From Entomortierella parvispora (taxonomy: Eukaryota > Mortierellomycota > Mortierellomycetes > Mortierellales > Mortierellaceae), in the NCBI GenBank assembly GCA_963573315.1, contig OY752148.1, positions 310,001-374,000 on the forward strand: 64,000 nt of DNA, read 5' to 3'. Shown here in pieces: positions 11,251 to 21,393 of the stretch. The first letter of the stretch is position 1; each line of letters starts with the position of its first letter. Below the pieces are notes generated by a model. That model ran no database searches. It was not told the origin of the DNA and worked only from the letters and a program-made list of their open reading frames with translations. Made by a program: the position numbers and the translations under genes.

Positions 11251-14200
11251 TACAGAGCGAGCTGCCAAAGTATTTATAATAGTAGTTCTCTGAGGACCAC
11301 ATATGTCCCGCTCAACTTCATCCCACTTCCTTTTTCTTCGATTTTCACCTTGCTGAGCTTTGACGGAAGGCGAGCATTGGGTGATGGAGGTGATTCTAAG
11401 TGGTTCGTATCCCATTGTTGTGTTCTTGGGGATCCCCTTGAATTCTTCCCAAAACTGGTCCCCAGGGATGTCTGTAGTGAAAAGGGACGGAGGTTCTGAG
11501 CGAGCTGCCAAGGTATTGATGACGGCATTTCTCTGCGAGCGACCTGAGCTCAACATCTCAAGCAGAGAAGCTTCTGGAAATGAAAGTTGGCTTCCGAGCA
11601 TGCTTCTACTGTCGGCGTCATGCTGACATATTTGCATCTCAAAGCGCAGCCAGTTTTTAAGTTCCAAATCCAAGTCCGTTATAGTTCTTGAGTCCAGTTG
11701 AGCTCGAGCCTCATTCAGGCACGATGCCAGTATCAGTTGATGACGGCCTCCGATCAAATCGCGCGGTGCTCCTTGAAAAAGTCCGAAAAAGTCGCTCAAT
11801 GGCTCGCCTTCCAGCAATCCTGCCACCATCGTCCACACAATCTCGTACTGAGGATTGTATTTATGTTGATGAACAAACGCCCTCATTTTCTCCATGGACA
11901 TCATGCCAGTCAAGGAGCATTTCTGTCTGGGTTGAAAATGTCGGACTATCCATGTTGCCGCGAAATATTCTTGAAATGTCAGGTGCAGAAAGTGCCAGGC
12001 CTGTAGAGATCGATTGTCTTTAGGGTCCACGCCTGCATCCGCGGTATGCAAAAACGATGTTTTCTTCATGACTTTAACAAGTTGAGGAGGTAAAAGCCCT
12101 GGACTAGCGGTCGCCTGGCTTTTAAGATCCCGAAACGCACAAAGTAGGTCTTTTCCGTCGAACTCAATTTGGTGATTGTTGCCCAGACCCTTGAACGCGA
12201 GATACCCAAGATGTTGCAGTTCGGTAACCATCAGCTCATCGACATCCTCAGGTTCTAACTGACTGATATCCTCCGCTGTCAACTCATGTCCGCCAGCCGT
12301 CTTTTCCAGTCGAACTGCATCCTTGCACCACAATTTTCGTACCATCAGTTGATACAACCCTGTCATTGTGATCGCTGTGCCACTACAGGGAAGTGAATCC
12401 CAGCTGAAGCAGAGCACATCAAGTTGCACCGGGATATTAGCGAGCCCTTGAATCAATGGCGTTTGTTGAATGAATTCTTGGACTGCTGTCGCTGCTTCGC
12501 GCCCAAGTACATTGACCACAAAGTCTTTGACATCTTTCTGACTAAATCCGACAGTCTCCAACTCCAGATCAATTGGCGGCAGTAGTGTGCTGTCCACACC
12601 AGAGGGTCTTGATGTGATGATGACATATTCTTGCCCAAGTAAAGCCTTCAGAAATGATCTGAAAGTCCTGCCTTCGTGGCCTTCCGTGTCGATTACAATC
12701 TCATCCAGGCCGTCCAAGATAAAGAGAACCTTGCCCTTTTCAGCACAAAGTACAAGGGCGTCGGCTAATGCCGTCTGACGTTGCACACGGTTCTGGGCGA
12801 TAAAAACCTTCTCGCGAAATAGATCTTCCAGTGTGTTGCTTTTGAATCCTCTGAGCTGACGCAATGGGAGCCACAATACGGCGTCGAACAGATCTTTCCA
12901 TAATCCGCTCTGATGTGCATGGACAAGTTTCTTGCACAGTGTTGTTTTTCCAATGCCTGCTCGCCCTTGCACCAGAATTCTTTTGGGGATATTCTTCTTT
13001 CCGTCACGTAGCTTGCGCTTATTGAAAAGTCGTTCCAATGGGATCAGCGACTGGGTATTTGTGTTCCTTACTTTTTCAAAGCTCGAGATCCGGTGAAAGA
13101 TCGCCGCTTGGTCTTCCAGTTTTTGCTTCTCTTGTTTTCGATGTGCTGGCGCCTCGACGATGGCTAGATTGACGAAACATCTCTCCAGATCCAGTGTCTG
13201 CCCCGAAACTCGTAGAATAAAGAGATCCGGTCTATGATAGTCTTCGAGTGCTGAGTGAACATCGTGAAGGGTGAGCTTCTCAGGAAAAATTGGCCAATTC
13301 ATCAAATTTGCGTTCAAAATAATGTCGTCCTGGACGGCCTTCAGGAGCAAGCCTTCTGCGGTAGTAGGTTTAGCTGGACCTGCAGATCGGAAGCTGTGCC
13401 AAAGTGGTGACTGCAGGCCGGCCATTGGTTCTAGTGCGGGGTTATATTTTCTCATCTCCTCCAGCGTGGACTTTGCAGCTATAAACATTGAGCAAAGTGG
13501 GAGCATTAGGACTGAACACCTTTGATCGGCTGTACCTATTATTCTGTATAGGAAGGAAATTGACGTACCTTCAAAGTGGGTCTCCTTGGATGTCACCATG
13601 GTAAGTGAATCAAATATGACCTGATCAATCTCATTCTGCCGTTTCCAAATCACGTTCTCCCTGCAGAGTACTCCAAGGAATGCAAGTGCGTCTTGTCGCA
13701 CTTCCAGATCCCATCGAATATCCGCTGCGAGCGCTCCAAGCAGCTGGCAAATTCCCCACTGAAACATGAGCTGGTCTCGGCACGACACTGTAGTCACCAG
13801 TTTCCTGAACTCTACAAACTTGCCAGCCTGGATATACGTTTCTGCTGCACGAATGGCGTGGTACCAGACTTTTTTAAACTTGAGTCCGTCCTTCTTGGTG
13901 AATGTGGGACGTTCTCCATACTCGATCGCCTCTTTGGCGTCCTTGATCAACTTGATACCCTCTTTTGCAACCCCATAAAGTTTCTCAAGATAGTCCAGCG
14001 TGTCCCCTATATCTCCCGGGCTAGGAATTTTGGCGAGTCCAGCACCGCCTTTCAGTACGAGCCACACTCGTCGGAATCCTGCATGCCAAATGCTCTCATC
14101 ATTAGATACATTCAACAGCGCCTGCGTGGCATACGCAGCCTGGAAGGCGAAGTAAGGATTCTTGCTTGACTCTGAACCCCGAAGAAGACCCGCCAACGGC

Positions 14201-15855
14201 TCATGGAGTTTAACGCGGTCGACATTTTCAATATTGGCATCAATCATCGCATCCAAGACCCGTGAAACTGCGATTAACAGGTGGTGATTCTGATGGCTTT
14301 CCGAGTGTGTGGAGTCGAGTTTCTTGAGAAGGGACTGAAGAATAATTACAAAGTCGTTCGAGTCGATGGACTTTGGGTCTGCTCCTCGAATTACATGGAT
14401 CAGCCCGTCCAATGATTGAATTTGCAGCATCTTGGACCTGTTGATAGCGTCGACGAACGCCGTGAGAAGAGACCTCGAATGGTTGTCCTCGAGCACAGGG
14501 GCCAAGCGAAGAACCTCAGCAACAGAGGCTGTGTCCTTCATGGTATCATTGACAAACATCCCGATAATTTTTCTTGATATGGTCTCTAAACGCTCCTTCT
14601 CATTCGGGCTGCTCAAGACACCGAGTCGCCATTTGAGATCAGCTGGAGAGATATCATCCTCTTGGGCCTGGAGCAGTGCGAGACAGTAGGCGAGCTGGCG
14701 GGTATTCTGCAAAGGTTCACCTGGATCAGGCAGCGGGCAGATAAAAGGTTCGAGATCCCTGTTCCTGATAAAAAACAGCTGCGACACACTGCCCGTTGAG
14801 GCAGAAACAGTTGATTCGCGGGAGGGAAGAGACGTCTGGAGAGAAGCAGAGGTGGTGTCGAAAGCGACTGCCATGGATGCTTTCGAAGGGGCCGTAGAGG
14901 AAGCTCCAGTAACGGCCGCAGTAGATGAGGGGCTGTTTGATGATGACAAGCCCTTCCTATGATCAGATTCTGCTTGGGCAGCTGCAGGAGAGATGGTCAA
15001 TCCTACCAAAGACGAGGTGATAGCTGCCGTGTAGAACTTTTCTACTCCTGCAAGGTTTTTTCTAGCATGACGAAAAAGCGGATATTCCTAAACAGTAAGA
15101 CACCATTACGAATACTACTCGCCTAAAGCAGACGAGAGACAAAAAGAAGACATAAACACGTCCCATCTTACCTCAATGTTTCTGCTCTCTGTCTGCATTT
15201 CTTAGCTCTTTCTTGCTGCCGTTCTCCGGATTGATCCAATACCTCGGCCAGTTCATCGAACGCAATAATCATTTCCCTCAATGCGGAAGTCTCCGTCTTG
15301 GTAGTGTCGACTTTGACGAGTGCATTCTTGGCGGTGCGATAGTGATTTATAACTGAGCGTTCAGAGCCCTGAACTTTTCGAGCAGCTTCGATACTGTCCT
15401 TTGCTACAGCTAAAGCCTTCTCTGCAGAACGCGTCGTGTTGAACCTATAACAAGAGTATACACGAGTTAACGATGAGAAAGATGTTCCCAGTTTTTGTAT
15501 ACTGATCGTGGTAACGGTACATTGATAGCAATGCGATGCTCTGGATATCGGCAGGAAAGCAACTGAAGGGAAGGGAAGCGAGGATGAAAGATAAGTACAA
15601 AAGACCAAGAAGATGCTGAAGGAAGGTGATTTAGGGAGAAAGGGTGAAAGTCGAAAGAAAATAGGACGGGGCACTTTGACCGCGCCAAGCGATGCAGGAG
15701 TTGTTGCAACAACCTGGATCTTTTCTTCCCAGGTGTTCTTCCCGTGCATCTTCCCGCATGTCCAAGCGCCCACAATTCAGGGCATTGGGTGCGCAAGGTT
15801 GGCTAAGCGTCGAGCAAAACTTTGTACAACGCCGGTTTGCATTTACCTTCGCCAT
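11230..15855 (-). CDS. NACHT-domain STAND ATPase (NLR-like), ending at the in-frame stop
   Basis: P-loop NTPase of the NACHT class, the switch module of fungal NLR-like receptors, which bind a nucleotide and oligomerise on ligand sensing. The main exon is 15061-11230. It joins in phase to 15444-15172, which encodes an all-helical N-terminal region (SAEKALAVAKDSIEAARKVQ ... AKKCRQRAETL). Upstream, 15540-15521 and ATG GCG AAG at 15855-15847 also fit in phase, but this 5' end is tentative: an alternative acceptor at 15563 has a better pyrimidine tract. The model gives 1,377 aa. Walker A is GRAGIGKTTLCKK (about 12970-12930, near residue 800). Walker B is KVLFILDGLDE (about 12737-12700), followed by YVIITSRPSG. 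A long helical region separates the N-terminus from NACHT. As it stands the protein ends just as the HEAT repeats begin. Confidence 0.82.
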
Positions 15856-16676
15856 GATTTCCGTGGTGTGATCAAGCGATGTTGGTGAATGCCGGATGGT
15901 TCTGCCAGTGCCCCTGCTCACACTGACGACGAAGAAGAGGCAACATTTAAACAACGGCGCATGTTCTTTGGTGGCGTCTGATGTCCTTGGTATCGCAATG
16001 TCCGACCTTGCTCATCCTAGAAATATGGAGAAAGAACCACTCGGGAATTTTTTTGCGCCTGTGATAGAGTAGGTCGCCACAACTGAGATTTGAGCGCAGA
16101 ATTTCTGGGCCATACTCTCCATTTTAACTGATTCTTTAATTGCCAGTGTCTACTTCTAAGGTTTCCCCCCCCCTGCCTTCCACGTCCATGATGATGTCCC
16201 CTGCTCCAGTTCTATTCATAGAACACTCTGATGCTACTCTCTTCCCGTTTCTGATCAACGGAGGCCATCCTACGTCAAATGGGTGTCCAGTGCGAGTCAC
16301 TCCCTATGAGCATAGGCTACTTTTCAAAGAGAATATGTCTCTACGTACACAGCAAGAGTTTAAAGTGAAAGTCGGACACGACAGCAATCACGATAATCAT
16401 AGCAGTCTTGGGAGAGTCAGAAAAGATTTCTGTAATACCATCCAGAAACCAAGTCCAAGGTAAATTAGACGATGTGCGCCTTACTGTCAGGGTAATCCAG
16501 TGTTGTCCAAGATCGCCTCGCCAACGGTCTCCGCCCAGAAAGTGTAGGGGCAAGCAAAGAACATGATGAGCATCCAAGCCAGAGGAAAAAAAGAAAAAAA
16601 CAACAATACAAAAAAAGATAAGGGGGCCTGCCATGGAGATCCTTGCCAGAAACCTCTTTGATGGGGTGTTCCGAGT

Positions 16677-16787
16677 CTGCGCCTCCTGATAATCTTTCTC
16701 ATTTCTTGCAATTAACGAAAGATGAGAAGAGATTGTCGCTCAACAGGGATTACACACCAGCACCTACAAATTATGGTTGCAGGGTGG
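16677..16787 (+). repeat. Direct repeat, copy 1 (111 bp)
   Basis: This copy shares 'gattgtcgctcaacaggg' and long flanking identity with copy 2, which starts 208 bp further on at 16885. The two copies differ at only a handful of positions and are separated by about 97 bp of unrelated sequence. Confidence 0.9.
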
Positions 16788-16884
16788 CTGACATCAGAAC
16801 TGGCGCACCATTAATACGGCCTCAACAAAACTGACCAGCAATGATCTATGCCATCAACCATTGCAGACTGCATGCAAGTCCTGA

Positions 16885-16995
16885 CTGCGCCTCCTGATAA
16901 TCTTTCTCAGTTCTTGCAATTAACGAATCATGAGAAGAGATTGTCGCTCAACAGGGATTACACACCAGCACCCACAAATTATTGTTGCGGGGTGG
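16885..16995 (+). repeat. Direct repeat, copy 2 (111 bp)
   Basis: Second copy of the repeat at 16677. It matches from 'ctgcgcctcctgataatc' through 'gggtgg' with a few substitutions. No encoded product is evident. Confidence 0.9.
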
Positions 16996-17259
16996 TTGTC
17001 AAGACTTTGCAGTTCCGTAGAAGAATCACAAGCGAAGGAGAAGAACTTACTCTCGACGCCTGATCAAAGAGAGATGGAGAGGGATAAACAATGACTGCGA
17101 GAGTGATGAGTGATGATGAACACTTGAGAAAGGAAAGGCAGCGCGACAGTGTTTGTCGCGCGCCCAAGAGATGGCGAATGTCTTTTGTGTGGACCCTTAA
17201 CTGCGCTCGGTGTGAACCTTGAATAATTGATGAGCTGTAATAAATTTATTCAAATAAGT

Positions 17260-17265
17260 TTTATT
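17260..17265 (-). terminator. Poly(A) signal AATAAA of the decayed minus-strand gene
   Basis: AATAAA on the minus strand lies 17 bp after the last stop of the decayed gene that ends at 17283. It supports that stop as the original 3' end of the gene. Confidence 0.5.
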
Positions 17266-17282
17266 TAAATCCGAACACGCGG

Positions 17283-18660
17283 CTATCTTTTTCCAAGGTA
17301 GCTTTCCTTCCTTGCTTGCTTGCTCACCGCAAGAGCAACATGGCAAAACAACGCAGAAAAATCCATTTCGTCCATATTACTTGGATTAACCATGCAAACA
17401 GTGAAAATCGTCGTTGGCTTGGCCGAAACAATGTTCGCGATCTTGATCCAAGAAGCTCGAGCCATTCGATAAGAGTCCACAGGACACAGATGGGACCCAA
17501 GCTGCCGAACGAGGTCCACATCATAAGTTGGAACAAACCTTTCTGGAAAAATGTCCAAATCAAGATCAAAAGAACGTTTGTCTATAAAAATCATGATATT
17601 CCACAATTGGAAACGCCATTGTACAAGGAGAAGACAAGACTACCGTCGATATTGCTGTCCAAACGCCAACTCTCCGTAATAATAATGTCGAAGTTTTTGC
17701 AACCAGTGACTAAACGTCCTTCACCAATTGGATGCTGTACGTGGAAAACGGAAGCATGACGATACCGTCCGGAGCTCAGACGCATTTCCACTGTGAACAT
17801 CAACGGATACGCCTCGACCATGCGATTCCACTGCCAAGTCAATCGAGGAAAACCCGTTTGCAGGATTGAACAATATACAGCCTGAAAGTAGCAAGGCCAC
17901 GACGTAACTCTTACTGCGATTATCGAGCCAATTTCCTGACAGAATGCCAGACCATTCTTTCGAAAGGTTATTTGCTGTAGGAAACTCAATCCGACGCGCA
18001 CAGCTTAGAATCCCCTTGACTGGAGAATCTGACAAAAGCCGTGTCTGCTCTTCATTGCAGTCCTTAGAGCCTGACGTCCCAAGATCCTGCACGGTCGAGT
18101 AGACAGCCGTTTCTTGCAATCCACAGAGCAAACATCCTTGGAGAAACCACGAACCGCCTCAGTCGAATTGAAGTTGAAATATAAGTCGACCATATCTTCA
18201 ACCAACGACTCCTCAAACGGACGTTTAGAATGTCCATCGACAAATAGAGTAGAGTGATTTCGAGTGATTTCGAGTGATTTCGAGTATCTATTCTCGAAAA
18301 AAAAAAAAAGAAAATGATAGAGATCAGCGAAAATCAAGAAACCGAATGCTACATAATCAAAATCGCGCTTACTTCAAGGACGGTGCCTGGACAGGTCAAT
18401 TTCTTTAGCTCGATATTCCAGGAGCGCACGAGCAGCAGTAGAATCTAAACAAAATACGAGGCCAAGTCAAAGTTAACGAACAGGAACAACTGCATATACA
18501 ACGATCTCGAAGAAGCAAGACGGATACACTACGCTTTTCGTAACTGGCCTGTTCTACAACTTTCAAAAGTCCCTCTTCTGTATGAACTAAAATGGTCAAA
18601 AAAAAAGGCCAGCTGCTTTCAAAAATAAAAAGACTTTCCATTCAAAAAACAAGATAAATT
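17283..18660 (-). pseudogene. Decayed multi-exon gene with at least three frameshifts; family not recognised
   Basis: Protein-like sequence runs continuously on the minus strand but changes frame. The order is DGHSKRPFEESLVEDMVDLY (frame of 18337-18005), then SSIDLAVESHGRGVSVDVHS (frame of 18131-17721), then YRHASVFHVQHPIGEGRL (frame of 18001-17591), then IFIDKRSFDLDLDIFPERF (frame of 17606-17283). The switches near 18110, 17780 and 17600 fall inside continuous sequence with no room for introns, so they are frameshifts. Upstream, 18600-18360 holds exon-like pieces (EEGLLKVVEQASYEKR; ARALLEYRAKEIDLS) between plausible splice sites. A stop and AATAAA mark the 3' end. I do not recognise the family. 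Confidence 0.6.
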
Positions 18661-18688
18661 TACACTATATACACTTCATCGCTCTCGC

Positions 18689-20795
18689 ATGGCACGCCTT
18701 GTGCTGCCTCATGTTGAAAGCATTGCCAACATAGGTGCAAGGTTCGAGCTGGCACTCCAGTTCAACGGCGTCGGGTCCGAGTGAGTGGGAGTGGAATACA
18801 GAAGGTTCGGTTCATGTTTCATGATGAAGATTTGGGCGGTGGTATGAATAAGGGCGAGGCAAACGGAGTGGCTTGGCCCAAGCTTGGGACAAAAAGTAGT
18901 CGCTGAGAAAGTGACAGGAAGACGCGTGGTGAGGAACTTTGACACCGTTCTCACGCGTTCATCACCTGTCATCATCATCTCTTCTTTCCTCATCCGCATT
19001 TTCTTCCTTCAACCTTCACTTTCTTCCTTCAGATTTACCCTTTTTGTCAAATCCCAAGTAAGGGACCCTTTACTCCCTCCCATTCCCACACACAATCTGT
19101 ACATGAATTCAGCCCGAGATCATACTCCTCATTGGGAACTACCTTTCCCGGAGCTCCGTGGCAGCCTGTACTCGCGTCTGCAAGATGTGGCATAGACTCT
19201 TAATACCATTGCTCTATTGGACTATCGATTGTCATGATCCTGAAATCATACCCTTTGTAGAACTGGAGAAGAATGCGAGGCACATTCGCAATCTGTCTGT
19301 CAGATTACACAAGGATGCCAACCTAATGGAGGATGGAGTCTCTGTCTTTACATCACGCGCAACTATCCGGTGCCACAGTCTCCGTGCGTTGGATGTTGCA
19401 CTCTATGACGACACAGATGGAAAGTCGAACTGCGAGGCATTGATTCTTCTTGACCAACAACTTCGTGAACTTTCAGTTGACATCATCGGCGATAATCCTA
19501 AAATCCAACTTTCCTGGCGAGTCGTTTTCTCTCAGTGTAGCCCGTTCTTGCAAACCCTGGCCCTCCAGCAGTGTCACCTAAACAAGCAGGAAACGGCTCA
19601 GCTGATGGAACTAGGACGAAGACTAACGAGTCTGGATATTAGGGACTGCGAATGCGTCTGGAGCGAATTTATAACCGAACCGCAGTTTCCAATGATGACT
19701 CGTCTGAAAATATCTCAAATGTTTCGATCTCCAGAGCAGGAAATTTCCTGGTTCACCCAATGTCCTCTACTCCGAATAATTTCCTGGACTAGACCCATGT
19801 TTACCGTCTTTAACGGTGGCGTATTTCCACCACGTCTGGCGCTCATCAATTTCCAAATCAGACCATGGAAGCATTTGCAAGAACTCGATCTAACCACCTC
19901 CAACCTCAGTGATAGTCTGCTAGCTCGTATATTGACAGCCTGCGCTCCTCTTCGTGTAATATCAATCGTGAAGTCTGGATTCTGGTATAGGTCTCTAATG
20001 GCATTGGAGAAACACTCTGAGACTTTGGAAAAACTGCGATTGTATGATGGGGATGGCCTGCATAGCTGGATGTGTCAAAGGATTGCAGCTACCTTTCCAA
20101 ATTTGACAACACTCAAGCTCGGGCCTGTCTTTGCTCACGAATTGGTGAATGATGCAAGTGCCGAGGAGGCTCGAACCAGGCAATCGGTCAAGAACGCCAG
20201 GGACGATAACGTAATGCTCCAAAACGAGCTCGCAACCGGAGATGACGAAATAATGGACGTTTTGTTGGAGGCTAGAGCACGGTTCGCAGCCTCACGTATT
20301 GCTCTGGCTGTGAGACCTTGGGTATGTCTGAAGCTAGTACATCTCACGGTGTGCTTTACATTCCCGTTAGGTCAAGCGACAATGGACTGGGATAATCAAG
20401 TCTTTCAGCAAATCTCAAAGCTCGAATACCTGCAGTCATTGAATCTGGGTCAATCTGTCTTGATCGAGGACCAACCGCCCCCTGATGTAAACTGGCGAGG
20501 ATTACAACTACGAGTACAATCGGGTCTGACTCTGTTGTCCCCACTGAAGGAGCTGGCTTCCCTGAAGTTTACCGACACGAACCAAAACATGGACGAGCAG
20601 GATCTACTTTGGATTTTGAATCAGTGGCCAAAACTGACGAGTATGAATCGATGCTTTCATGAAGACAAAGAAAAACGTGAAAGATTATGGTCATTGGTGG
20701 AGGCTAGAGGTGTAAAACTGCTGGTATACCACTTTGAGTTTGAGTATGGGAGTGACAATGAGCATGCAGACTCAGAAGATAGTGAATTTGAATAA
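18689..20795 (+). CDS. F-box protein with leucine-rich C-terminal region
   Basis: Probable substrate receptor of an SCF-type ubiquitin ligase. The main exon 19113-20795 (561 codons) starts at a TTCAG acceptor inside an F-box: PEIILLIGNYLSRSSVAACT, then RVCKMWHRLLIPLLYW. Degenerate leucine-rich repeats follow (LQELDLTTSNLSDSLLARIL, TLEKLRLYDGDGL, FPNLTTLKLG), and the C-terminus is acidic. Exon 3 has no ATG at its 5' end. Two upstream exons fit in phase: 18689-18780, beginning MARLVLPHVESIANIG, and a 25-nt exon 19033-19057 encoding FTLFVKSQ, each with good donors (GTGAGT, GTAAGG). That model gives 599 aa; the first two exons are tentative. The ligand cannot be guessed from sequence. Confidence 0.72.
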
Positions 20796-20824
20796 AAAGT
20801 CCACCACTTGGACAGTAACTTGGT

Positions 20825-20864
20825 GTGTGAAATAACTTTGTGTGAAATAACTTTGTGTGAAATA
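20825..20864 (+). repeat. 15-bp tandem repeat, about 2.6 copies
   Basis: The unit GTGTGAAATAACTTT is repeated without a mismatch just downstream of the F-box stop codon. Confidence 0.9.
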
Positions 20865-20890
20865 GTCGACCACAACTGACTTGCAAGAGC

Positions 20891-21130
20891 TTGATGATAT
20901 TCCATGATAATAACTTGATTAGAGAAATTGGAGGCCAGATGCTGGGTGAGGCACTCAAGACAAACTCGACTTTGACCACCTTGAATTTGTCCGCAAACGC
21001 GATCGGAGCCATTGGAAGCCAGGCGCTGGGTGAGGCACCTGAGGCCAACTATCGATTTTGGCAACCTTGGATTTGTCCAGCAACATGATCGAAGAGAAAG
21101 GAGCCCAGGCGCTAGCAGTGGGCACTTCAG
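20891..21130 (+). pseudogene. Leucine-rich-repeat gene fragment, frameshifted
   Basis: Two adjacent LRR units of the ribonuclease-inhibitor type are readable: IGGQMLGEALKTNSTLTTLN plus LSANAIGAIGSQALGEA. Then, in another frame, LATLDLSSNMIEEKGAQALA appears. One extra base near 21045 (within 'aactatcgattttgg') breaks the frame, and stops lie on both sides. There is no start codon, N-terminal domain or C-terminus, so this is a relic of a larger LRR gene. Confidence 0.75.
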
Positions 21131-21222
21131 CAAGGATCTCATGTTGGTTCTCTTTTTCCAGTGCAGCTGCAAGAAGCGATCTGCGATTCAGTCTATCTTC
21201 TTGATCAACATCTTCTGCAAAC

Positions 21223-21230
21223 GATATCGC
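21223..21230 (+). repeat. Target site duplication GATATCGC, left copy
   Basis: The 8-bp GATATCGC directly abuts the left end of the hAT element and is repeated exactly at 24287-24294. Eight base pairs is the duplication length known for hAT transposons. Confidence 0.95.
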
Positions 21231-21247
21231 TAGCGCCTGTGGTCGAG
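21231..21247 (+). repeat. hAT terminal inverted repeat, left
   Basis: TAGCGCCTGTGGTCGAG is identical to the reverse complement of the right end. The copies diverge from the next base inward (A versus T). Confidence 0.95.
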
Positions 21248-21393
21248 ACCCTCATTAAAAAAACACCAACCAAAACTTGGTCGATGCATTTGGCACCCAC
21301 CATTGACCAAACTTTCGACCCATGTCGACTACTGACACGTGACAGTTTTTGTATGTCACGTGCTCGATTCCTCCATGCATCCTGCAAAACAAG

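Larger units (their letters stand above)
15856..17240. other. Gene-poor interval
   Basis: No intact gene is visible. Short coding-like segments occur (for example 16341-16634 on -), without start, splice frame or motif. The main feature is an imperfect 111-bp direct repeat, listed separately. Confidence 0.45.

Noticed and set aside
15062-15100. Apparent frameshift in the T5 run before the NACHT exon (a TTTAG acceptor at about 15092 leads to a stop)
   Set aside because: A further acceptor (GCTAG ending at 15062) joins the upstream exon in the correct phase, so no frameshift is needed.
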